Of a DNA stretch of 64,000 nucleotides, positions 30,830-37,785 are shown piece after piece. Below the pieces are notes generated by a model. That model made no database searches. It worked only from the letters and a program-made list of their open reading frames with translations, and was not told the DNA's origin. Numbering within the stretch: the stretch's first letter is position 1; each line of letters starts with the position of its first letter. The stretch is taken from NCBI RefSeq assembly GCF_015221875.1, contig NZ_JACYGY010000001.1, positions 1,984,001 through 2,048,000 on the forward strand, written 5' to 3'. The DNA is from Dyadobacter subterraneus. Its GTDB lineage: Bacteria > Bacteroidota > Bacteroidia > Cytophagales > Spirosomataceae. Both the position numbers and the translations under genes were made by a program.

Positions 30830-31765
30830 TTAGACCCCGGTCATAAATTGCTTAATCTGGCTTAAAAACAATTCGGGATACTGAAAATGCGGTGCATGAT
30901 TGGCATCAGGAAAAATGATCAATGAGGCATTCGGCAGGTTTTCTTTTAGCGTAACTGCATTTATTGCCGGACAGATAATGTCCTGATCACCATGGATGAT
31001 AAGCGTGGGCTGTCTGATGCCTTTCAGGTAATCAAAACTATGCTCTTGTAATTTCCCCCAGGCAAAAATGGCAGAAAGCTGAGCCGGTACGACCTGGTCA
31101 GTTAATGCCGGCTCCTTGTCCGGTCTTGAACGGATTCTGGTCAGGTATGCCCAGCCGGCTTTCTGGCTTTTTGCGGTCGGGGTGAAAAATGTATCCAACA
31201 GAAGTTCATCCGGGTGTGGATATTGCTTTTTAAAAAGCGACCATACATGCGTTGAGTAATCTGCCATTCTTTCTCCTCCTCTTGGGCCGGTACCAATCAA
31301 AATCAGCTTTCTTATCAGCTCCGGACGGTCAATGGTAAGTTGCTGGGCAACCATACCACCAATTGAAAAACCGAAAAGATCAATCTTATGCAGGCCAAGC
31401 GTATCAATAAATGCTGCTGCATCTTTAGCCATGGCAGCGATGGTGTCAGGAGTTTTTCCTTCAGAGGATGCGACGCCTCTGTTGTCAAAGATGATCACCT
31501 CACGGTTAAGAGCCAGACTGTCAATAATGGCAGGGTCCCAGTTGTCCATGGTGCCTGTCAGATAATTAGTGAATACCATCGGGATTCCCACCTTCTTACC
31601 ATATCTCCGGTAAGCGAATTTAACCCCATCCACCAAAACATAACTGGTCGGAACGGTCTTTGCCATTATTTTGGAAGGCACCGAAGCTATCAGGTTACTT
31701 TTCGGAAGTAATGCCAGCCCGGCAGTAGCAATAGTGCCCAGTTTTAAAAATTCATTCCTTTTCAT
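30830..31765 (-). CDS. Alpha/beta hydrolase with signal peptide
   Basis: 311 residues. It resembles the downstream hydrolase but has an N-terminal export signal (MKRNEFLKLGTIATAGLALL, with KR before a hydrophobic segment). The elbow is GFSIGG, the acid lies in HGDQDIICP and the His in DANHAPHFQ. The two genes are 42 bases apart, so they are probably one transcript with one exported and one cytosolic version of the same enzyme. It is divergent from the TetR gene, and two TetR-type palindromes lie in the shared region, suggesting control by that repressor. Confidence 0.85.
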   Translation of the reverse strand: MKRNEFLKLGTIATAGLALLPKSNLIASVPSKIMAKTVPTSYVLVDGVKFAYRRYGKKVGIPMVFTNYLTGTMDNWDPAIIDSLALNREVIIFDNRGVASSEGKTPDTIAAMAKDAAAFIDTLGLHKIDLFGFSIGGMVAQQLTIDRPELIRKLILIGTGPRGGERMADYSTHVWSLFKKQYPHPDELLLDTFFTPTAKSQKAGWAYLTRIRSRPDKEPALTDQVVPAQLSAIFAWGKLQEHSFDYLKGIRQPTLIIHGDQDIICPAINAVTLKENLPNASLIIFPDANHAPHFQYPELFLSQIKQFMTGV

Positions 31766-31882
31766 ATAATTATTTTAATTAATCGCAAGAAGGCTGATCA
31801 CACCCATATGCGGATTTAAATCGTTCACTTTGTTTTTGCGTTATCCGGATTTTTGTCATGACCTTAACGACAATACAAACCT

Positions 31883-31957
31883 AAATGAACGATCGTTCAT
31901 TTCCAAACAGAATGCGAAAATTTGGAGAAAATTAAAATAAAATGAACGAATGTTCAT
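31883..31957. promoter_or_regulatory. Two TetR-type operators in the divergent promoter region
   Basis: A perfect 20-base palindrome at 31883-31902 (core ATGAACGATCGTTCAT) and a near copy at 31942-31957 (ATGAACGAATGTTCAT). Both lie between the divergent hydrolase and TetR genes. TGAACG-type sites are typical of this TetR/AcrR subgroup. Confidence 0.8.
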
Positions 31958-32010
31958 AAATATTTGTGATAGATCAAATTGATAATAACTTTGCAGAAAA
32001 AGAATGAATT

Positions 32011-32604
32011 ATGAGTAAGGCAGAGAAATCCCGTCAGTATATCATTGAAAAGACAGCGCCATTATTTAATACAAAAGGAGTTGCAGGCACTGCCGTAAGC
32101 GATATTATGCAGGCCACCCAAATGGCGAAAGGAAGCTTGTACGTGCATTTTGAAAATAAGGAAGAGTTAACTTACTGTGCCGTAGACTGGAACCTTCAGC
32201 AGTTTATAGATAGAGTATCAGCAGAAACCGAAAAGTTCAATAGCCCAAAGGCAAAATTTTTTGGAATGCTGGATTATTTGGGTGACCCACTAAACCCGCC
32301 AGTACAGGGTGGATGTCCTATGATGAATTTCGGGATGGAATCAGATGATACAAGCCCGGTGATCAGGAATAAGGTATACGAAACGATCTGCATTGTTCAA
32401 CAATATATGATCGATATTTTGGAAGAAGGGGTTAAAACCGGAGCCTTCAACGCTGATTGGAATTATAAAGAATTTGCTATAAAGGCCTATGCAATGGTCG
32501 AGGGGGGTATTCTTGTGGCGCGTGTATCCCAGAATATCACGCAAATGCAAGTGCTGATCAACCTTTTGAAAAGAGAGCTTACCGAGCAAACACGGGAAAT
32601 TTAA
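32011..32604 (+). CDS. TetR/AcrR family transcriptional regulator
   Basis: 197 residues with an N-terminal TetR helix-turn-helix (about 8-55: LFNTKGVAGTAVSDIMQATQ, then GSLYVHFENKEEL) and a helical C-terminal ligand-binding domain with the segment GGCPMMNFGME typical of the TetR_C_6/YcdC-like group. Such repressors often sense electrophiles or quinones. Two ATGAACG palindromes lie in its own promoter region, so autoregulation plus control of the divergent hydrolases and the downstream SnoaL-like gene (26 bases away) is likely. Confidence 0.92.
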   Translation: MSKAEKSRQYIIEKTAPLFNTKGVAGTAVSDIMQATQMAKGSLYVHFENKEELTYCAVDWNLQQFIDRVSAETEKFNSPKAKFFGMLDYLGDPLNPPVQGGCPMMNFGMESDDTSPVIRNKVYETICIVQQYMIDILEEGVKTGAFNADWNYKEFAIKAYAMVEGGILVARVSQNITQMQVLINLLKRELTEQTREI

Positions 32605-32630
32605 AAAAGAAGACTTTTAGATGATTCGAT

Positions 32631-33065
32631 ATGAACAAGCATCCGTTAAGGGAATTTAAAGAAACGCCCGGTGCAAGCCTGGAAGGGTTGCAGTCGCTTC
32701 TTGCAGAAGATGTCGTTTTCTCGAGCCCGATATTTACCAGAGAAGTTGTTGGCAAAGAGATGGTATCTAAAGTAATGCTAACCTCTACAACAGTACGTGA
32801 CGGAAAATTCACACATGAGTTTAAGCAAGGTAATGAAACCGTATTGATCTGGGAAGGCTTTATTGACGGCCATAAACTCGTTAGTTTTGAGTTAATTGTC
32901 GATGACGAAGAAGGCAAGATTAAATACCGGTCGGTGGCGTTTAAACCTTATCCGGTAATTACGCTCTTTCGATCAGCCATGTATGAGCTTTTGAAGGATA
33001 TGATACCAGAAGATATGTGGGAGCTTCAAAAGAACAATCTGGGTAATATCGTAACTAATAATTAA
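32631..33065 (+). CDS. SnoaL/NTF2-like protein
   Basis: 144 residues. It resembles nuclear-transport-factor-2-like proteins: an N-terminal helix with SLEGLQSLLAEDVVFSSP, then beta strands (LIWEGFIDGHKLVSFELIVDD). This fold is used by many small isomerases and hydrolases, and the sequence does not show which. It follows the TetR gene by 26 bases on the same strand, so the two are probably one operon. Confidence 0.72.
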   Translation: MNKHPLREFKETPGASLEGLQSLLAEDVVFSSPIFTREVVGKEMVSKVMLTSTTVRDGKFTHEFKQGNETVLIWEGFIDGHKLVSFELIVDDEEGKIKYRSVAFKPYPVITLFRSAMYELLKDMIPEDMWELQKNNLGNIVTNN

Positions 33066-33125
33066 TTAGAGTACTAATGACCGGAATTTGCTTCCGGCCA
33101 TCTGTACCTGTTAAGGTTATTTTTT

Positions 33126-34010
33126 CTAATTGATTTCTTCAAAATTAGAACGGTGCTTTTGAATAAATTCCCGGATACCCATTGGCTCCCTGCCTGTAAT
33201 ATCTTTTACAGCGGTGTTCGTTCCGGCAAATAATCCGTTTCTGCAATCCTGTGCAACACTGGATACATGCTGTATGAAGTGCGGATGGTATCCTTGTTTT
33301 TTTGCTTCAGTTTGATAGGTTTCGATACTGATAGGCTCATAAGTGATCTTTCTTCCCAATTCCTCGCTGAGGATGTCTGCCAGATCAAACACATTATATT
33401 CGGTTGGGCCAAAAAGCGGATATATCTTGCCTTCGTGACCATCCGGATTTATCAGCAGTTCTGCGATGACCCTACCTTGATCTTCGGCTGCAATAGGGGC
33501 ATAACGCCCTTCACCAAATGGAAGTACAACCTGATCTTGTTTTTTTATTGTATCGCTGTAAATCAGCCATTCCGCAAAAAAGGTTGGACGGATATGCGTT
33601 ACTTTTATTCCTGAAATATCCAGAAGACGTTCGGCGAGCCAATGTTCCCTGGCACCGTTACTCTTCGCATCACGACGGGCTGAGATTTGTGACATATTGA
33701 CAATATTACGTACACCTTCTTCCCGGGCAGCCTGTATCAGGTAAGTTGTTCCGGCCAGGATACCCGGTGTCAGGATCGGGTAAACGAAATACACCCCTGT
33801 AATCCCCTTCAAAGCTTTGCTTACTTCATAAAAATCGTTCAGATCGCCTTGAACAATTTCAACGCCCATTTCAGCCAGCTTTTCAGAACGCTGATCAACT
33901 TTATGGACCAAACCTCTTACGTGTACACCTTTTTCCAGCAGTAATGGGATAACATAACTTGCAGTGTAGCCTGTTGCACCTGTCACCAGGAATTTCTCTT
34001 TTGTGTTCAT
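33126..34010 (-). CDS. NmrA-like NAD(P)-binding oxidoreductase
   Basis: 294 residues of the atypical short-chain dehydrogenase (NmrA/quinone oxidoreductase 2) group. The N-terminal GATGYTASYVIPLL is the dinucleotide-binding loop, and YPILTPG and NIVNMSQISARRD follow the family. It lacks the YxxxK catalytic pair of classic SDRs, so it may be a redox sensor or a quinone/NADPH reductase. The ATACC-N4-GGTAT palindrome sits 10 bases upstream of the start, covering the promoter or leader. Confidence 0.88.
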   Translation of the reverse strand: MNTKEKFLVTGATGYTASYVIPLLLEKGVHVRGLVHKVDQRSEKLAEMGVEIVQGDLNDFYEVSKALKGITGVYFVYPILTPGILAGTTYLIQAAREEGVRNIVNMSQISARRDAKSNGAREHWLAERLLDISGIKVTHIRPTFFAEWLIYSDTIKKQDQVVLPFGEGRYAPIAAEDQGRVIAELLINPDGHEGKIYPLFGPTEYNVFDLADILSEELGRKITYEPISIETYQTEAKKQGYHPHFIQHVSSVAQDCRNGLFAGTNTAVKDITGREPMGIREFIQKHRSNFEEIN

Positions 34011-34019
34011 GATTATTTT

Positions 34020-34033
34020 ATACCGATTGGTAT
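34020..34033. promoter_or_regulatory. Operator ATACC-N4-GGTAT, copy 2
   Basis: ATACCGATTGGTAT, 10 bases upstream of the NmrA-like gene. The flanking T/A makes it TATACC-N4-GGTATA on both sides. Confidence 0.65.
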
Positions 34034-34154
34034 ATTTTAGTTAAAAATATTTAATATCCAAGCTTTTGACAGCCTTAATTCATAGTGTATTTTCAGTGTA
34101 GTTTTGGGTGAGTCCGGCTTCTGCTTTTAAAATGGCAGAGAGATGTAACAGCGC

Positions 34155-34505
34155 TTACATGAAGCCAGCACCCGATATGTCGAGGGAAACCAAGACAGGA
34201 TTTATCAGGTTATTATTGTCATCATCATTTATTATGTAGACCCCTGCGTTTGGTGCTAAGAACGATTCCATCAAATACCTTATGGTCTTCTATAATCTGC
34301 ATAGGTGATGTACCTCATAATATTTCCGGCCAGTAATCATGGCGATTTATTAATCCGTTTTTGTCAAAATAAAATACCTGGCGTTTGCTGTGCGTAACAA
34401 AACCCATCGGGATATAGGACTTCCAGTCAATTGAAGGTTTCGCGGCTTTATCTTTCCCGAAAGCACGGGTAAAAGTGGTATGCGCAATTACCGCATATGC
34501 ATTTT
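34155..34505 (-). pseudogene. Fragment of a hydroxyneurosporene-synthase-like/unknown enzyme, N-terminus lost
   Basis: The - strand reads VIAHTTFTRAFGKDKA, then THSKRQVFYFDKNGLINRHD and YWPEIL. A TGA codon interrupts (about 34327), and the frame continues IIEDHKVFDGIVLSTKRR. After a run of G (about 34246) a +1 shift restores VYIINDDDNNLINPVLVSLD and the true stop at 34155-34157. The fold-typical string THSxxQxFYFDxxGLxxRHDY is known from a widespread uncharacterised enzyme family. The N-terminal half is absent, cut near the SDR stop codon. One nonsense and one frameshift confirm decay. Confidence 0.72.
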
Positions 34506-34517
34506 AATTACCAATGC

Positions 34518-35264
34518 TTAACTGCCTAAAAAATTATTCATAACTGCCAAAGCATCCGAAGGCGATGAAAGATGCAGTTTGTAAAGATCGGCGGTCTGGC
34601 CTACATGTATCTCGAAATTGTCATCAATAAATGCATTCATGAGATCCTGGGCAACTACTTGCGGATGAATTCCATGCTCACCACCTATTTCCTTTGAAAA
34701 CTCAGTATTGACCAGCGGTGGCATAAGTTCAAACACGCTGATACCAGAATTGGCCAGAGAAAGTCGTAAAGTTTGTGTGTAAGAATGAAGCGCAGCTTTA
34801 CTCGCAGAATAGGTAGATAAAATTTTCCCAGGAACAAATGCACCTACTGATGATACATTTACAATGGCTGCTTCTTGTTGATTACCGAGTAGAGGCAACA
34901 GTTTTTCAGTAAGCCGAATAACTGCAAGATAGTTGGTGTTGATCTCTTCAAACGCCTTTTGATGAGCATCAATTCCTGGGACCGTCATGTCGTATGCATA
35001 GGCCATCCCTGCATTATTTATCAGCACATTTAGCTTTGGAAATGTTGAGGCCAGATATTCTGCCAGCTGTTCGATGTCTTTTTCATCCGTAACATCCATT
35101 GTGACCGTTGTCACATTTTGTAACTGAGACGCGGCTTCAAGCAGTTTTTTATCTGTCCTGCCGGTTAGGATTACATGATTGTTTTCAGAAAATTCTTTTG
35201 CAATTTCAAAACCTATCCCGGAACCTCCGCCGGTGATCAGGATTGTGTTACCATTAGTTTTCAT
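34518..35264 (-). CDS. Short-chain dehydrogenase/reductase (DltE-like)
   Basis: 248 residues of a classical SDR: TGGGSGIGFEIA cofactor loop (about 10-21), NNAG motif (about 88), catalytic Ser in VNVSSVG and the YSASK active site (Tyr and Lys at about 152 and 156). The sequence resembles the DltE/YusZ group. The real substrate is unknown. The ATACC-N4-GGTAT palindrome lies 46 bases upstream. The HxlR regulator gene ends a further 42 bases up on the same strand, so the SDR has its own operator and is probably co-regulated with the UPF0173 and NmrA-like genes. Confidence 0.92.
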   Translation of the reverse strand: MKTNGNTILITGGGSGIGFEIAKEFSENNHVILTGRTDKKLLEAASQLQNVTTVTMDVTDEKDIEQLAEYLASTFPKLNVLINNAGMAYAYDMTVPGIDAHQKAFEEINTNYLAVIRLTEKLLPLLGNQQEAAIVNVSSVGAFVPGKILSTYSASKAALHSYTQTLRLSLANSGISVFELMPPLVNTEFSKEIGGEHGIHPQVVAQDLMNAFIDDNFEIHVGQTADLYKLHLSSPSDALAVMNNFLGS

Positions 35265-35309
35265 AAGTTTTATTTATTAAGTACATGTTTATTATTCAAA
35301 AGACTAAAT

Positions 35310-35323
35310 ATACCAAACGGTAT
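35310..35323. promoter_or_regulatory. Operator ATACC-N4-GGTAT, copy 3
   Basis: ATACCAAACGGTAT between the HxlR gene stop and the SDR start, followed by an AT-rich stretch. Confidence 0.65.
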
Positions 35324-35365
35324 ATTTTCATTTAATATTTTTAATGCCATATGCGGATAGTCGTT

Positions 35366-35782
35366 TTATTTACTCAGATCACTGTTTCTTAATTTATTCT
35401 GGAATTTTTCGATTGTGCCATTTTTATCTGCCAGGATTTCATCCATGATCCCAGGGTTACCGGTGCTGTTATATTTTGCTCCCCAAATGTTGTATTCGAT
35501 TATTAGCGGTACGAGGTCAATGGCTTTTTCTGTCATGGAATACACCGTTCTTGACTTTTTATGAGCCGAAGTTTTACCCATAATAAAACCACAGTTTTGA
35601 AGCATTTCGAGACGGTCTGCCAGTATATTAGTCGCTATTTTTTCGTCTGATTTAAGAAATTCATTGTAGCTTGACTTATCATACAACATGATATCTCTTA
35701 ATATTAGTAGTGTCCACTTATCTCCTATAAAATCCAATGTAAAACTGATAGGGCAGTCTGAACGCTGTTTAATTACTTTCAT
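35366..35782 (-). CDS. HxlR family transcriptional regulator
   Basis: 138 residues with the HxlR winged helix: the family opening CPISFTLDFIGDKWTLLIL near residue 10, then ATNILADRLEMLQNCGF for the recognition helix and wing. HxlR proteins often respond to aldehydes, quinones or disulfide stress through a conserved Cys, and Cys10 is present. It precedes the SDR gene on the same strand. A 41-base perfect palindromic structure lies 9 bases before its start and is its likely autoregulatory site. Confidence 0.92.
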   Translation of the reverse strand: MKVIKQRSDCPISFTLDFIGDKWTLLILRDIMLYDKSSYNEFLKSDEKIATNILADRLEMLQNCGFIMGKTSAHKKSRTVYSMTEKAIDLVPLIIEYNIWGAKYNSTGNPGIMDEILADKNGTIEKFQNKLRNSDLSK

Positions 35783-35790
35783 AATACAAA

Positions 35791-35831
35791 GGAATAAAAT
35801 TAACTTGTATTATGCAAGTTAATTTTATTCC
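35791..35831. promoter_or_regulatory. HxlR operator: perfect 17-base inverted repeat
   Basis: Arms 35791-35807 (GGAATAAAATTAACTTG) and 35815-35831 with a 7-base spacer. It overlaps the HxlR leader, 9 bases before the start codon. Its inner part ACTTG-N7-CAAGT has the form of known HxlR-type sites. Confidence 0.8.
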
Positions 35832-36193
35832 TTCATTAAATTTAAGACGTATAAGATAGCTTGTTGACTATATTATAATAGCATTACAGGTATTTAAGCA
35901 ACCTGGCAGAATAGGAGCTTTTATATCTACCATACCACCTACATGCAGAATAGATAGCCTGTGGCATCAGTAAACAAATCCCACAAACTTTTACGCAGTA
36001 TTGTTTTTTTGAATAATTCAAGATGGCTTCAGTGTCATTGTTTTAGAATGTGGCAATTCAGTTGCAGTTTATTATAAAAAAGGTCCCTTTAAGTAAGCTA
36101 TTTTTAAGGTGGTAGATTATACCCTAATTTTATAGTATAATTGTATAAATAAATACCAAATTATGCCCTTAACCTAACTTTCTGCTTTTTGCT
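35832..36193. other. Intergenic region before the invertase gene
   Basis: No gene seen. The only structure is the dyad TTTATA-N9-TATAAA at 36129-36148, about 45 bases before the recombinase start. It is a possible promoter or resolution site. Confidence 0.4.
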
Positions 36194-36799
36194 ATGATTT
36201 ATGCCTATATCCGCGTTTCTACAGACAAACAGACGGTCGTCAACCAACGCTATGAAATTCTGAAATACGCAGCCGGTAAAAAGATCCATGTGGACGAATG
36301 GATTGAAGAAACGGTTAGTGGCACCAAGCGCTCGGAAGATCGTAAGCTGGGGAGCGTTTTAACCGGTTTAAAGAAAAATGACATATTAATTGTCAGTGAG
36401 CTTTCCCGCTTAGGCAGAAACCTGATGGAGGTCATGAGCATCCTGCATATTTGCATGCAGAAAGAAAGCAAGGTATATGCCATTAAAGAAGGATATGAAC
36501 TGGGCAATAATATTTCCTCCAAAGTGCTGGCCTTTGCTTTTTCTCTTTCTGCCGAGATCGAGCGCAGCCTGATATCGCAGCGCACCAAGGAGGCAATGGC
36601 CAGGATGAAAAGTGAAGGGCTGTCTGTGGGCCGTCCGGCTGGTGCGCTATCCAAGCAAACTAAACTGACTGGTAAAGATGATACGATCCGGGAATTATTA
36701 GGTAAGAAAGTCGCTGTTTCTACAATCGGCAGGATTTTAGGCGTTAACCGCTTAACAGTAGAAAACTATATTAAAAGCAGGAAGCTCAGAGAAGATTAA
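36194..36799 (+). CDS. Serine recombinase, DNA invertase/resolvase family
   Basis: 201 residues, the normal length for a small invertase of the Mpi/Hin type. The catalytic Ser lies in IYAYIRVSTDKQTV (about residue 9). Other conserved features are SELSRLGRNLMEVM, the long E helix SAEIERSLISQRTKEAM and a C-terminal helix-turn-helix (VSTIGRILGVNRLTVENYI). All elements of an active enzyme are present. No pair of inverted gix-like sites flanking an invertible segment was found nearby, so the target is unknown. A broken relative follows about 100 bases downstream. Confidence 0.92.
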   Translation: MIYAYIRVSTDKQTVVNQRYEILKYAAGKKIHVDEWIEETVSGTKRSEDRKLGSVLTGLKKNDILIVSELSRLGRNLMEVMSILHICMQKESKVYAIKEGYELGNNISSKVLAFAFSLSAEIERSLISQRTKEAMARMKSEGLSVGRPAGALSKQTKLTGKDDTIRELLGKKVAVSTIGRILGVNRLTVENYIKSRKLRED

Positions 36800-36896
36800 C
36801 AAATACCGCGAATTCCTGAATTCGTTTTGGCTAAATTCGGGAATTGGTTTTAACCATTACAGTTGCGAGAAAGTGTTTCATTAAAAAGTTTTCAGG

Positions 36897-37352
36897 GCTT
36901 CTAAGCAAAGACCGGAATATATGAAAATGGTTGGCGAGTTAAGAAAAGGAGATATTATTGTGGTTTGGAGAGTTGACCGGTTTGGAAGGACAACCTATGA
37001 GCTGATCAAATTAATGGTGGAGTGGAAAGAACTGGGAGTGGAGTTCTTGAGTATTTCTGGAGTGATTGATACCTCTACAAAAATGGTTCGGCTTTGGTAT
37101 ATGCTTAGCTTAGTCTTTGCTGAAAATTAAAGAGAGATCTTGATGAAGCGGCCCGTGGCCGGCATGGAAGCTGCGCGAGCAAGGGGTAAGGTAGGAGGTA
37201 GACCGAAAGGGTTAACCAAAAAATCAAAGGAGCTTGCTGGCCTGGCTGCAACTCTCTATTTAAGCAAAGAATATACAACCAATCAGATTTGTGAGCAGTT
37301 GAAGGTTGGAACCAAGGCAACGCTTTACAATTATTTAGACATGAGGGTATAA
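36897..37352 (+). pseudogene. Second resolvase, N-terminus missing, one nonsense codon
   Basis: A single open frame reads ASKQRPEYMKMVGELRKGD, IIVVWRVDRFGRTTYELIK and later LSLVFAEN. It meets TAA at 37128-37130, then continues in the same frame as REILMKRPVAGMEAARARG, KVGGRPKG and a C-terminal HTH. The stop is best explained as one GAA-to-TAA change in the normal AENExE motif. The first 50-60 codons, including the catalytic Ser, are gone. Homologous codons near the start are also present in the fragment at 25.1 kb. Confidence 0.85.
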
Positions 37353-37785
37353 ACATCAAAGAGAGGGTAACTGTAAAAAAATCAAAAAATTATAGCTTTG
37401 TATTTATGATCGGTAAATGACAAAATTTTTAACAAAATCACTTACATTAGAACCCCTTTGAGAAGACTGGGTGACACAGCCTAGTACGGGTCAGCATCAA
37501 TAAATACCCAGCCTTACAAAATGATAATAATCTTTTGGTAACTGACTTCAAACATTCATCATCGGTATATTTGTTGTTTCTTGAATGGACTTCCATCTTT
37601 CGTCAATACTTAAATGTTTCCGAATTGCTGACTTCAGTTCTTCCAATTTTTTATCATCTTTGATTCGTTCCCTTCAAGGATATTGTATAAATTTTAATCC
37701 TTAAACTTATTGGTTAGAATGATTGGACAATTGCCATATCTGTGTTCGAATATCTAAATGTATTATAGCCAAACTTAGTCTTCAC
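37353..37785. other. Intergenic region with a minus-strand gene remnant
   Basis: On the - strand 37548-37672 reads as 41 open codons (ERIKDDKKLEELKSAIRKHL through NIPMMNV and a TGA), protein-like and highly charged. It is closed upstream by a stop, so it is probably the tail of a lost gene. Near 37480, TACGGGTCAGCAT resembles an IS21 end but is too short to call. Confidence 0.4.

Noticed and set aside
37470..37500. A second IS21 end near 37.48 kb
   Set aside because: Only a 13-base similarity to the TACGGGGTCAGCAT-type end; no second end or genes.
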